Below, one piece after another: positions 1 to 8,329 of a stretch of DNA of 64,000 nt. Each line of letters begins with the position of its first letter. The first letter of the stretch is position 1. The stretch is from Phenylobacterium sp. (GTDB taxonomy: Bacteria; Pseudomonadota; Alphaproteobacteria; Caulobacterales; Caulobacteraceae): positions 1 to 64,000 of the forward strand of contig NZ_SCVD01000016.1 in assembly GCF_004297125.1 (NCBI RefSeq), read 5' to 3'. The position numbers were made by a program, and so were the translations under genes. The notes under the pieces were generated by a model. The model saw nothing but the letters and a program-made list of their open reading frames with translations. It searched no databases and was not told the DNA's origin.

Positions 1-473
1 GTGACGACGTCCTGGTCGAGGGTTTCGGGGCCGAAGCGGTGCTTGCGGTCGTCGAAGTGGAGGTAGTGCTCCATGAGCCGGAAGCGCTGTTCCTGGCGGT
101 CCTCCCAGTCGGGGCCGTCGTATTCGCGTTCGGCCCAGATGACCCGGCCGACGGCCTCCTCCAGGTCGGCGCGGCGGCGGGCGGCCGGATTGAGCGGGGC
201 GGAGACCGGCGCGCGGGGACGGGGGTCGCGAGCCTGCAGCCAGCGGGCGTGCTGCTCGGCGTCGCGCTTCAGCTTGGCCTTGAGGGCGAGGGTCTGGCGG
301 ACGCAGCGGGAGATGCGCTGGTAGGCGTGGCTGAGCTCGGCGACCTGGGCGGGGTCGTCGCTCGCCAGGGCCAGGCCGTGGACATGCTTGGCGAGCGCCA
401 GGTCCAGCTCGGCGAGCTGGCCCAGGAGCTGCTGGTCGCGATCGACGATGTCCGCTTCGGGCGACATGAACAT
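1..473 (-). CDS. Conserved hypothetical protein, truncated by the window start
   Basis: The minus strand reads openly from an ATG at 473 (a second in-frame ATG is at 467) to position 1, so the C-terminus lies outside the window. About 157 residues are visible. The N-terminal half is charged and helical, with many Gln, Leu and Lys/Arg residues. The second half holds a WAEREYDGPDWEDRQEQ stretch and a run of His and Asp residues. There is no signal peptide or membrane segment. I do not recognise the family and infer only a cytoplasmic protein. Codon use (G/C in third positions) supports a real gene. Confidence 0.6.
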   Translation of the reverse strand, partial: MFMSPEADIVDRDQQLLGQLAELDLALAKHVHGLALASDDPAQVAELSHAYQRISRCVRQTLALKAKLKRDAEQHARWLQARDPRPRAPVSAPLNPAARRRADLEEAVGRVIWAEREYDGPDWEDRQEQRFRLMEHYLHFDDRKHRFGPETLDQDVV

Positions 474-555
474 AACGAGAACATACCGCAGCGGCAAATG
501 TCAAAGTTGTTCGTCGGTTTTTGCGGAGGCGTGGACGTTTCGCGGCCTCAGGGCA

Positions 556-582
556 CAAAAAAGGCCCCGCCGAAGCGGGGCC
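556..582 (-). terminator. Rho-independent terminator of the PEP-CTERM gene
   Basis: An 8-bp GC stem (GGCCCCGC/GCGGGGCC) with a CGAA loop lies at 563-582, next to a run of A on the plus strand. On the minus strand this is a hairpin followed by a T tract, 22 bases past the stop of the gene at 605-1303. Confidence 0.85.
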
Positions 583-604
583 CCCAAACATCGCCGGTCG
601 TGTC

Positions 605-1303
605 CTAGGCGACAGCCAAGGCGGCGCGGCGGCGACGCAGGGCCGCGCCGGCTCCGCCGAAGCCGAGGATCATCAGCGCCCAGGCGCCCGGCTCGGGAAC
701 GGCGACAAAAGCGTCGCGAGCACCCTTGGCGCCCGTGTCCCCCTGCGTGTCGATGGTGTCGGCGGCGAACCACCAGCCACCATCGTTCGACTTGAGGCGG
801 TTGCCCGTGCCAGTGCCGGTGAGGCGGCCATTGCTGTCAAAGGTCGCACCGACGCCGGCGAAGGTGATGCCGGCCGCGTTGCTGATCTTGAAGACGAACG
901 GCGGGGCTTCGCTGAGCGACGGACCGCAGCAGGAGAAGCCGTTGGTGAAGGTTCCGAACGGCGACTGCATGAACGAGCTTTCGCCGAGGTAGGTGAAGCT
1001 GCCGCCGCCAACCGGGTCGAGGATGCTGATCGTGCTGTTCGGCGAGTCGAGCAGGTTGAAGGCGAAGGCGATGTGCGCCTTGCCATTGTCGACGATCCCC
1101 GTCAGCGGCGCATTCAGGTCGACGGTGATCAGAAGGTCCTTGCCGCCGGCCAGTTCCTCGATGGTGACGAGGCCATAGTCGCCATCCACCGACAGGTTGG
1201 AGTCGATGTGTTGGATCTTAGAGGTGTAGGTCAGGGCCGAAGCCTGTCCGGCCACGGCGAGGGACGCGACGAGCGCCGTCCCCAGGAGAAGTTTCTTAAG
1301 CAT
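605..1303 (-). CDS. Secreted PEPxxWA-CTERM sorting-domain protein
   Basis: The 232-residue protein has a clear Sec signal peptide (MLKKLLLGTALVASLAVAG, ending near AQASA). Its body is rich in Gly, Ser, Thr and Asp and probably forms a beta-sandwich. The C-terminus has PEPGAWALMILGFGGAG followed by RRRR, the PEPxxWA-CTERM signal. In this family the tail is expected to be recognised by an exosortase-type system and removed at the inner membrane, so the body is probably exported or surface attached. No exosortase gene is in the window. The substrate or role of the body is not recognisable. A terminator follows at 556-582, so the gene is probably monocistronic. A second protein of the same class is at 60268-60882. 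Confidence 0.85.
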   Translation of the reverse strand: MLKKLLLGTALVASLAVAGQASALTYTSKIQHIDSNLSVDGDYGLVTIEELAGGKDLLITVDLNAPLTGIVDNGKAHIAFAFNLLDSPNSTISILDPVGGGSFTYLGESSFMQSPFGTFTNGFSCCGPSLSEAPPFVFKISNAAGITFAGVGATFDSNGRLTGTGTGNRLKSNDGGWWFAADTIDTQGDTGAKGARDAFVAVPEPGAWALMILGFGGAGAALRRRRAALAVA

Positions 1304-1542
1304 CGAATGTCCCCGATATCTGGATTTCGATGGACATCGCTATCAGATGGCCGGCCACGGCAATCTCATTCCCCTCAGAGGCGATTGCCGCCAGCCGGCC
1401 AGCGCGGGCGGCCGACGGACCATTCGGCTGGCGCGGATTGCTCGATAAGCTATTGAATAAGCGTGAGAAGTGGAATCTCGATGGGACAGGCGCCGGCGGT
1501 TCCGCGCGATCACCCGACGCCCAATTTGAGTAACGCGGGCGT

Positions 1543-2103
1543 TCAGCTCGGCGTGCGGAGGCGAAACGCCCCCGGGACCTGGCCGACCACCGTTCCATCT
1601 TCGCGCTTCAACAGGACGACCGGGCGGGTCAGCTGGCCCTGGTGCTGATAGGCCAGGAAGGGGAACACGCCCTCCGGGAGCACACCCGCATCGATCTCTT
1701 CTTCCGCGAAGACGCCGAAGGCACGCCGCCCGACGCAGACGACCACCTGCTGTCGAGCCGCGACGGACCGCTTGGCCCACGAGCGGATCTCCGCAAGGTA
1801 GGGCGCTTTCCGCCACGCATCCGGCTTCGCAGGATCGACGTCGATGACGAGCTGCTGGCTCTCGAACCTGTTGCGCAGGATGAAGCCGCATCGCTCGGGC
1901 TTCCAGCGTTCGTCGAGCTGCGGCATCAGGATCCAGCCGCACTGCCACGCCTTGCAGACGTCAGGGTGCTCGCCCCAGATCGCGCATCCCTTGCCGGGGC
2001 GGTTGTGGACACACCATTGGTGCGCCGGCTTCTGGAGCTCCTCCACGTAGACGAGCTTGCAGCAAAGGCTGCAGGTCCCGCACGATTTCCCGTGGGTGTT
2101 CAA
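1543..2103 (-). CDS. YkgJ-family cysteine-cluster protein
   Basis: The 186-residue protein starts with a CGTCSLCCK cluster at residues 8-16. Further Cys residues follow at CVHNRPGKGC, VCKAWQC and RCGF, the pattern of the YkgJ/UPF0153 cysteine-cluster family, thought to bind zinc or an iron-sulfur centre. The function of the family is not settled. The C-terminal half has no Cys motif and may be a lineage-specific extension. The start is the first ATG (2103). The gene stands alone, with 239 and 147 bases of non-coding sequence on either side. Confidence 0.75.
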   Translation of the reverse strand: MNTHGKSCGTCSLCCKLVYVEELQKPAHQWCVHNRPGKGCAIWGEHPDVCKAWQCGWILMPQLDERWKPERCGFILRNRFESQQLVIDVDPAKPDAWRKAPYLAEIRSWAKRSVAARQQVVVCVGRRAFGVFAEEEIDAGVLPEGVFPFLAYQHQGQLTRPVVLLKREDGTVVGQVPGAFRLRTPS

Positions 2104-2250
2104 CGCTCCCTACTCCCCCGGCGCCGCAAGTGTCAGCATGCACGCATCCTTGCACCTGGATAGGTTACGGTCCGCTTTCCTGCATCGACGAAGACGAAGT
2201 GACCCTGTCGCCGGATGCTGGCCGCTCGGCCACGCCGCCGGCATGCCGCG

Positions 2251-3678
2251 CTACCTGGCCACCATGTCCCGCTTCAGCCAACGGCACGTCGCCAGGAAGA
2301 ACAGGCCGGAGAGGGCGTAGAGGGCGGAGGTGATCAGCATCGCCCGCTGCAGGCTGGCGGGGTGGGCGATCCGGCAGGCCTCGGCCAAGTCGGCGCCGAG
2401 CGCGGCCAGCGAGCCCTCGCAGGCGGCGCGCGTCAGACCCACCGCATTCAGTTCGCGCAGTTGCAGGCCGAAGAGCAGGTCGCTCAGGGCGCCGATGAAG
2501 AGCGGCCCCAGGCCGTAGCCCAGCAGGTTGATCACCAGGAGCATCACGGCGGTGGAAACCGCGCGCACCTGCGGGGACACCACGCCCTGGCCGATGGTGT
2601 ATTGCGCCGCCAGGTAGCCGTACTTGATGGCCCCGCCGACGCAGAGGCCGATCAGGCAGAACCACAGATCGTCGGTCGTGAACGCCCAGACATAGAACGG
2701 CACGCTGGCGACGAGACCGGCGGCAGGGAGCCAGGCGATGGCGTTCGGATGGCGCTTGCCGAGGCGCTCGGCCAACCAGCCCGTGGTCAGCGTTCCGAGC
2801 GCGGACGCCGCCGCCACGGGCGCGTTGATCATCAGGGCGGCCTCCCCGGCCGACAGACCGAAGCTGCGGTTGATGAACAGGGACTGGAACGAGGCGATGC
2901 CGTAGCCGCAGAAGGCCGCCGTCGTTGCGCCCGCCGTCATGGTCCAGAACGATGGCTTCGACGCCAGTTCGCGGAGGCCATCGGCGAAACGTGGCCGCTC
3001 GCGTCGCACGCCGCCCGGCGGATCGCTGTAGCCGCGGGGCGGTTCCTTGACCGTCAGCCGGAAGACCAGGGCGACGAGAATGCCGGGCGTCCCGACCACG
3101 AAGAAGGCCGCGCGCCAGCCGAAGGCGTCGGTGACGGGCCCGCCGACGAGGTTGGCCAGCATGCCGCCCAGAGTCACGCCCATAGCGTAGTAGCCGAGCG
3201 CCGTGGATCTGCGGTGCGGCGGATAGTAGTCCGCGATCAGCGAATTCGCCGGCGGCGTGCAGCCCGCTTCGCCGATGCCGACGCCGACCCGGCAGGCCAG
3301 CAGGATCCAATATCCGCCCACGACGAGCGAGCCGATCGTGACCTCGGCCGCCAAGCCGCAGAGGGCGGTCATCAGGGACCACAGGGCGATGCAGACGGTC
3401 ATGATCCGCACCCGGTGGCGCGTCTCCGCATACTGGGCCAACGGCACGCCGACCACGGTGTAGAGCAGCGCAAAGCCGAAGCCCGTCAGCAGCCCGAACG
3501 CGGTGTCCGAGATCCCCAGTTCGGGCTTCAGGTCGGGCGCGACCACCGCCAGCAGGCCGCGGTCCACGAAGTTCAGGATGTAGACGAGCAGCAGCGCGTT
3601 CAGGACGTAGCTGCGGTAGGCTTTGGAGCCGAAGCCGTCGATGTGGCCGGCGTCGGCGGCCGTGGCGAGGTGGGTCAA
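2251..3678 (-). CDS. MFS transporter (spinster-like)
   Basis: The 475-residue inner-membrane protein has about 12 hydrophobic segments. Features of the spinster-type MFS subfamily are visible: NFVDRGLLAVVAPDLK in the first helix, GVGIGEAGCTPPANSLIADY around helix 4-5, and a short cytoplasmic loop rich in Pro and Arg. The start is a TTG at 3678, giving a 475-residue product of normal length, with only a weak ribosome site. The gene lies 22 bases after the D-2-hydroxyglutarate dehydrogenase gene and is probably the last gene of the hglS operon. An organic acid or aromatic acid is a plausible substrate, by context only. Confidence 0.85.
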   Translation of the reverse strand: MTHLATAADAGHIDGFGSKAYRSYVLNALLLVYILNFVDRGLLAVVAPDLKPELGISDTAFGLLTGFGFALLYTVVGVPLAQYAETRHRVRIMTVCIALWSLMTALCGLAAEVTIGSLVVGGYWILLACRVGVGIGEAGCTPPANSLIADYYPPHRRSTALGYYAMGVTLGGMLANLVGGPVTDAFGWRAAFFVVGTPGILVALVFRLTVKEPPRGYSDPPGGVRRERPRFADGLRELASKPSFWTMTAGATTAAFCGYGIASFQSLFINRSFGLSAGEAALMINAPVAAASALGTLTTGWLAERLGKRHPNAIAWLPAAGLVASVPFYVWAFTTDDLWFCLIGLCVGGAIKYGYLAAQYTIGQGVVSPQVRAVSTAVMLLVINLLGYGLGPLFIGALSDLLFGLQLRELNAVGLTRAACEGSLAALGADLAEACRIAHPASLQRAMLITSALYALSGLFFLATCRWLKRDMVAR

Positions 3679-3700
3679 GGTCCGGGTCCCGTTGTGCGCT

Positions 3701-5104
3701 TCAGGCGAAGTCGACGGCGCCGAGCCGGGAATGCGGATCCAGGAGCGCCTTGATGCAGGCGCTGAGCTGGCGGTTCGGCGCGGGCGTATAGCGGCGATAG
3801 ACGTTCAGGTTCACGGGGCCGAGGCCATGCTCGGCGCTGAAGCTGCCGCCGTGGGCCTCGACGACGGCATAGACCCGTTCACGGACGCGGCGCTCGGTGT
3901 CTTCGAGGTCGGCCTGGGGCGCCGGCCACACCAGGTTGAGATGCAGTCCGCCGTCGCCCCAGTGGCCGAAATCGCAGACGCGCAGCATCGGGAACGCCCT
4001 GGCCAGTTCCTCGACCACCACCGCCCGGAACGCGGGCAGGCGGGAGCGGATGACCGAGACGTCGAACGCGATCACGTGGCCCTCGCGCCGCAGGCTGTCG
4101 CTGATCGCGTGCCGCAGATCCCAGATGCGCTCCGGCGCGCCGACCCGCGCATCGGCCACCAGCGGCGCCGGTCCGTCGGAGAGCTCCGCCAGCAGCCCGA
4201 CCAGAACCTCCTCGACATCGCGGTCGGCCTCGGTTGCGCCGAGTTCGACGAGCACGACATAGGGCGGCAGGATGTCCGGTGCGAACGGACTTGCGAGCCC
4301 GGGATTGTGCTTGAGGGCTGCGGCCAGGGCCTCGCGCGAAAGCCCCTCGAAGGCGGTGAGCAGCGGGCCCACGCGACCCTCCAGAGCCTGGAGCAGGGCC
4401 GGGATGGCTGTGATGTCGGTCGGTGCGACCAGGGCGGTGGCGGTTCGCCGCAGCACGGGGGCCAGCTCGACGATGGCGCGGGTGACGATGCCGAGGCTGC
4501 CGCCGGTCCCGACGAACAGCTGCTTCAGGTCGACCCCCGAATTGTCCTTGCGCAGGCCGCGCATGTCGCTGACGAGCGTGCCGTCGGCGAGGAGCGCCTC
4601 GAGCCCCAGGACCCGGCGCCGCATGCCGCCGTAGCGCAGTTGCCGCGTCCCGCCGGTGTTGGTTCCCACCATGCCGCCGATGGTGGGGTCCGCGCCAAGA
4701 TCGATGGGCAGCCAGAGGCCCGAGGCCGCCGCCGCGCCGTTCAGGGCGGAAAGGCGGACGCCCGCCTGGACGGTCGCGGTGCGGTCCGCCACGTTCAGCG
4801 TCTCGATCCGCCGAAGCCGCTCCAGGCTGAGGACCAACTGGTCGCCGCCGGGGCTGGGCGTGCTCGCGCCCACGAGGCCGGTGTTGGCGCCCTGCGGGAC
4901 CAGTCGCAGGCCGTGCCGGGCGGCGAATCGCACGGCCGCGGCCGTGGCCTCGATCGAGGCGGGCCTGAGCACGGCGAGCGCGCGCCCGGCCCCGTAGCGG
5001 TATCCACGCTCGTAGGCCGAGGCCCGGTCGCCGGTGATCACCCCGCCGTCACCCAGAAGGCCGGAGAGGCCTCCGAGCAGCGCCGGCGACAGGCCTTCGC
5101 TCAC
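3701..5104 (-). CDS. FAD-linked oxidoreductase, probable D-2-hydroxyglutarate dehydrogenase
   Basis: The 467-residue protein has the FAD_binding_4 (PCMH) domain in the N-terminal half, with the QGANTGLVGASTPSP and DLGADPTIGGMVGTN loops that hold FAD. The FAD-oxidase C domain is in the second half, with GHWGDGGLHLNLV and SFSAEHGLG, whose His and Glu residues bind metal in this family. The family oxidises D-2-hydroxy acids. The GTG start at 5104 overlaps the stop of the DUF1338 gene (GTGA), which implies coupling. HglS makes D-2-hydroxyglutarate from 2-oxoadipate, so this neighbour is best read as the dehydrogenase giving 2-oxoglutarate. D-lactate or glycolate oxidation is the alternative. Confidence 0.85.
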   Translation of the reverse strand: MSEGLSPALLGGLSGLLGDGGVITGDRASAYERGYRYGAGRALAVLRPASIEATAAAVRFAARHGLRLVPQGANTGLVGASTPSPGGDQLVLSLERLRRIETLNVADRTATVQAGVRLSALNGAAAASGLWLPIDLGADPTIGGMVGTNTGGTRQLRYGGMRRRVLGLEALLADGTLVSDMRGLRKDNSGVDLKQLFVGTGGSLGIVTRAIVELAPVLRRTATALVAPTDITAIPALLQALEGRVGPLLTAFEGLSREALAAALKHNPGLASPFAPDILPPYVVLVELGATEADRDVEEVLVGLLAELSDGPAPLVADARVGAPERIWDLRHAISDSLRREGHVIAFDVSVIRSRLPAFRAVVVEELARAFPMLRVCDFGHWGDGGLHLNLVWPAPQADLEDTERRVRERVYAVVEAHGGSFSAEHGLGPVNLNVYRRYTPAPNRQLSACIKALLDPHSRLGAVDFA

Positions 5105-6111
5105 GCCGCCGCCTCGGTCATCTTGAAGATCCCCTGGGCGTTGGCGCTGTCGAAGCCGAGATCCAGCGCGTCGCTGCCAGGCAGTCGATCGCGCTCGATG
5201 AACTCGAAGAAGGAGCCGGGGACCTTGCGCTGTATCGCGCGGCCGTGGTCGTCCACGAAGGGGCGGTCGACCTGATCGGCGAGGAAGGCGGTCTGGCGCA
5301 CCCGGCCGGACTTCGAGACCTCGATCTTCGCCTTCAGCGGCCGGCCCAAGGCGCGTTGCGCGGCCGTGGTGGCGGCGAGGGAGGCGACCCGGTCGGTGGC
5401 GTGGTTGAAGGCGTTACCCTCCGTGGAGATCCACGCCATCTCGGCCGACTCGTGCCGGACCGCTTCGTAGTCCGACAGGGCCGGCGGCGCATGGTTGCGC
5501 TGGAAGCAGGCGACCAACGACGGCAGCAGGGCCGCGGCCTCGGCGAGATCGAGCCGGCCCTGCCGGGCCAGGCGGTCCAGCCTGCGGCGGTCGGCCGGGG
5601 TCAGCGGGTCCCGGGAACTGCGGGTGATGCGCGCGGCGGCCTGCTGGAAGGCGCAGGTGAACCGATCGGTGTGCAACTCGCTGACGAAGAACTGCGGGAT
5701 GTGCTCCGGCAGGTCGGCATGGGCATAGGCGCGGCCCGTCATGCGCAGGGCCCGCAGCGGATATTCGGCGGCGCGGACATAGCCGAGCGGTTCAAGGATC
5801 CGGGTGAAGGCCGCCTCGCCGCGGGGCAGTTCGCCCATGTGCTGGGAGTCCACCGTCCGCATGGCTCCGTGGTCGAACGTCAGTCGCGCGCCCGTCTGCC
5901 GCAGGTCATCCAGGTAGGCCGCAGCCGTCGGCGTTCGCGCCAGCAGGTCGCCGAGCAGGGCGACGTTCAGCGCCTGGGCCAACATCGCGCGCGAAACCTC
6001 ATGGCCCGTGGCCTCGGCGACGGCGGGGTGCAGCTCCAGCACCGGCGACAGGTCGCCGGGGCGGCCGGGAAGGGCGTGGAGGAGTTCGGTGAGGAGGAGG
6101 TTGGAGGGCAT
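5101..6111 (-). CDS. hglS: DUF1338 protein, probable 2-oxoadipate dioxygenase/decarboxylase
   Basis: The protein is 336 residues long from the ATG at 6111. The longer open frame upstream is not coding-like. It shows the DUF1338/YdcJ/HglS fold marks: FDHGAMRTV (His81), FVSELHTDRF and WISTEGNAFNHATDR. Together these supply the two His and one Glu that hold the non-haem iron in HglS. The characterised Pseudomonas enzyme converts 2-oxoadipate to D-2-hydroxyglutarate, CO2 in the last steps of lysine breakdown. The coupled downstream dehydrogenase would finish the route to 2-oxoglutarate. A motif-2 operator/promoter (6159-6183) lies between this gene and the divergent M20 gene. The family match is firm and the exact substrate is inferred. 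Confidence 0.85.
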   Translation of the reverse strand: MPSNLLLTELLHALPGRPGDLSPVLELHPAVAEATGHEVSRAMLAQALNVALLGDLLARTPTAAAYLDDLRQTGARLTFDHGAMRTVDSQHMGELPRGEAAFTRILEPLGYVRAAEYPLRALRMTGRAYAHADLPEHIPQFFVSELHTDRFTCAFQQAAARITRSSRDPLTPADRRRLDRLARQGRLDLAEAAALLPSLVACFQRNHAPPALSDYEAVRHESAEMAWISTEGNAFNHATDRVASLAATTAAQRALGRPLKAKIEVSKSGRVRQTAFLADQVDRPFVDDHGRAIQRKVPGSFFEFIERDRLPGSDALDLGFDSANAQGIFKMTEAAA

Positions 6112-6158
6112 GACGCTTTCGACGGCTTGAGGAAATCCGCGCAGAACCTTTCTCAACT

Positions 6159-6183
6159 TTGACAAAGAGTCCAGTTTAGAATA
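6159..6183. promoter_or_regulatory. Motif-2 site A (operator overlapping a promoter)
   Basis: TTGACAA-N4-TCCA-N3-TAGA-ATA, one of five copies with identical spacing in 6.1-34.4 kb. TTGACA, 17 bases and TATTTG form a plausible plus-strand promoter 34 bases before the M20 gene. The site also lies 48 bases upstream of hglS on the other strand. Confidence 0.6.
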
Positions 6184-6217
6184 TTTGAAACTTGGGCAAT
6201 CATGGGAGGGGCGGCAT

Positions 6218-7537
6218 ATGCGCAGGCAGTCGTGGTTCGCGGGCGCGGCTCTGGCGATGACGATCGCCGGCGGCGGCGCCCAGGCGCAGGAGTCCGCGCC
6301 GGCTCCGGGACCCTTCGACACCGCGGTCTTCGCGGCGGCCAGCAAGGTCCAGACCAAGGTCGTCGCCTGGCGCCGCGACATCCACCAGCATCCCGAACTC
6401 GGCAACCGCGAGGTGCGCACCGCGAAGCTGGTGGCCGATCACCTGCGCAAGCTGGGGTTCGAGGTGCGGACCGGAGTGGCGAAGACCGGCGTGGTGGCGG
6501 TGCTCAAGGGCGGCAAGCCGGGCGGCGTGGTCGCGCTGCGCGCCGACATGGACGCCCTGCCGGTCGCCGAGCAGACGGGCGCCGCCTACGCATCGAAGGT
6601 CAAGACCGAGTACAACGGGCAGACCGTCTCGGTCATGCACGCCTGCGGGCACGACGCCCACGTGGCGATCCTGATGGGCGCGGCCGAGGTCCTGGCCTCG
6701 ATGCGCAGCGAGATTCCGGGGACGGTCGTCCTGCTGTTCCAGCCTTCGGAGGAAGGTCCGCCGGCCGGGGAGGAGGGCGGCGCAGCCCTGATGGTCAAGG
6801 AAGGCGTGCTGAACGATCCGCGCCCCGGCGCCATCTTCGGCCTGCATGTCGCTCCGGGCGAGCCGGGACGGCTGGCTTGGCGGCCGGGACCGATGATGGC
6901 CGCCGACGACGCCTATGAGATCAAGCTGAAGGGCAAGCAGACCCACGGCGCCAACCCGTGGACCGGCATCGACATCGTCTCGATGGCGGCCGAGATCGTG
7001 CAGGCGTTCAACCAGATCGCCGCGCGGCAGATCAAGGTGACGATCACCCCCACCATCCTGACCGTTTCGACGATCAACGGAGGGCTGCGCTACAACATCA
7101 TTCCCGAGGACCTGACCATGACCGGCACGCTCCGGTCGTTCGACCCTGGCCTGCGCAAGGAGATCATGGCGCGGGCGGAGAAGGCGGTGGCCAGCATTTC
7201 GGAGCGCTACGGCGGCAGCGGTCGGATCGCATGGGGGCTGCCCAACCCTGTGACGAGCAATGACCTCGCGCTGACCGCGCGCATGAAGCCCACCCTGATC
7301 CGGGCGGCGCGGGGCGACATCAAGGACGACATCGAGTTCATCACCGGCGCCGAGGATTTCGCCTTCTACCAGCAGGAGGTCCCGGGCCTGTTCTACGACC
7401 TGGGGATCGGGTTCCCGCCAGGCCCGAACCATTCGCCGATGTTCAACGTGATGGACGAGAGCGCCCTGGAAGTCGGCGTCCGGGCCCAGGCCCTGACCGC
7501 GCTGGACTATCTGGCGAGCGTGGCCGCGGGGCGCTGA
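6218..7537 (+). CDS. Secreted M20 family amidohydrolase/peptidase
   Basis: The ATG at 6218 has a GGAGGGG ribosome site 6 bases upstream and opens a Sec signal peptide (FAGAALAMTIAGGGAQA), so the 439-residue enzyme is exported. It has the M20D (HipO/IAA-amino-acid hydrolase) pattern: ALRADMDALPV, HACGHDAH, FQPSEEG and GAEDFAFY, which carry the two-metal ligands and catalytic Glu. The peptidase half is interrupted by the usual dimerisation domain (about residues 215-325). Members cleave N-acyl or amino-acid conjugates. The gene is divergent from hglS and shares motif-2 site A with it. This suggests it releases an amino acid or acyl acid from a conjugate in the periplasm. The substrate is unknown. 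Confidence 0.88.
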   Translation: MRRQSWFAGAALAMTIAGGGAQAQESAPAPGPFDTAVFAAASKVQTKVVAWRRDIHQHPELGNREVRTAKLVADHLRKLGFEVRTGVAKTGVVAVLKGGKPGGVVALRADMDALPVAEQTGAAYASKVKTEYNGQTVSVMHACGHDAHVAILMGAAEVLASMRSEIPGTVVLLFQPSEEGPPAGEEGGAALMVKEGVLNDPRPGAIFGLHVAPGEPGRLAWRPGPMMAADDAYEIKLKGKQTHGANPWTGIDIVSMAAEIVQAFNQIAARQIKVTITPTILTVSTINGGLRYNIIPEDLTMTGTLRSFDPGLRKEIMARAEKAVASISERYGGSGRIAWGLPNPVTSNDLALTARMKPTLIRAARGDIKDDIEFITGAEDFAFYQQEVPGLFYDLGIGFPPGPNHSPMFNVMDESALEVGVRAQALTALDYLASVAAGR

Positions 7538-7672
7538 CGGGCGGAGGTGTCCGCAGGGCGACGCTCCCCGGCGCCGATCGCCTCTCGCGGCGGCGCGCGC
7601 GGCAGGGTCCTGGCGGTTGTCGAGTCGCGATCCGCGAGGCCCGACCAACCAGAACCGGCGGCTGGAGCTGCG

Positions 7673-8272
7673 CTAGGCGGTCTTGCCGGGACGCAGGTAG
7701 ATCGACTGGCGCGGGCGGGCGAGCACGCGGCGCAGCATCGGTTCGAACGCCTCAAGCGGCATGGACTCGTAGCCGGGATCGAAGCTGTTCTGGTCGTAGC
7801 GGTGGCAGAACTCGGCGCAGTACTCGAAGTGCGGGTGGCCGCGGTGCTGCTCGCGCAGGTCCCGATCCAGGCCGAGGTGCTGGAAGAAGTAGTAGCCCTG
7901 GAACACGCCGTGCTTGTCGAGCATCCAGTGGTTCGCGTCGGAGACGAAGGGCTTGAGGATGACCGCGCCGATCTCGGCGTGGTTGGCGGGGCCCATCAGG
8001 TCGCCGATGTCGTGCAGCAGGGCGCACACCACATATTCCTCGTCCCGGCCGTCGCGGTGCGCGCGCGTGGCGGTCTGCAGGCTGTGTTCCAGCCGGCTCA
8101 CGGAATAGCCGTCGAGCCCGCCCTCGAGCATCCGCAGTTGGCCTAGCAGGCGGTCGGGCAGTTCGGCCCGGAAGGCGGCGGCGTGGCGGACGATCTCGGC
8201 CCACTGCTCGGGCGTGGCTTCCGTCATGGCGTGGAAACCGGTCTTCGCGTCGGGTGGGTCGCCGTCGGCCAT
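7673..8272 (-). CDS. HD-domain protein, PhnZ-like mixed-valence di-iron oxygenase family
   Basis: The 199-residue protein contains LEHSLQTATRAHRDG, CALLHDIGD, a later NHAEIG, and KHGVFQGYYFF with a C-terminal YDQNSFDPGYE. This arrangement is typical of the PhnZ/TmpB-like branch of HD proteins, which bind two irons and oxidatively cleave phosphonates or related compounds. No other phosphonate gene is nearby, so the substrate cannot be assigned. The ATG at 8272 is chosen because AAGGA lies 5 bases upstream; an ATG 30 bases further up lacks a ribosome site. A regulator gene of the same orientation lies immediately upstream. Confidence 0.7.
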   Translation of the reverse strand: MADGDPPDAKTGFHAMTEATPEQWAEIVRHAAAFRAELPDRLLGQLRMLEGGLDGYSVSRLEHSLQTATRAHRDGRDEEYVVCALLHDIGDLMGPANHAEIGAVILKPFVSDANHWMLDKHGVFQGYYFFQHLGLDRDLREQHRGHPHFEYCAEFCHRYDQNSFDPGYESMPLEAFEPMLRRVLARPRQSIYLRPGKTA

Positions 8273-8329
8273 GGTGGTCCTTCCCCTCGGAGTTTCAGCC
8301 ATCCTAGCGCCGCCGCCGGCCGGAGAATG

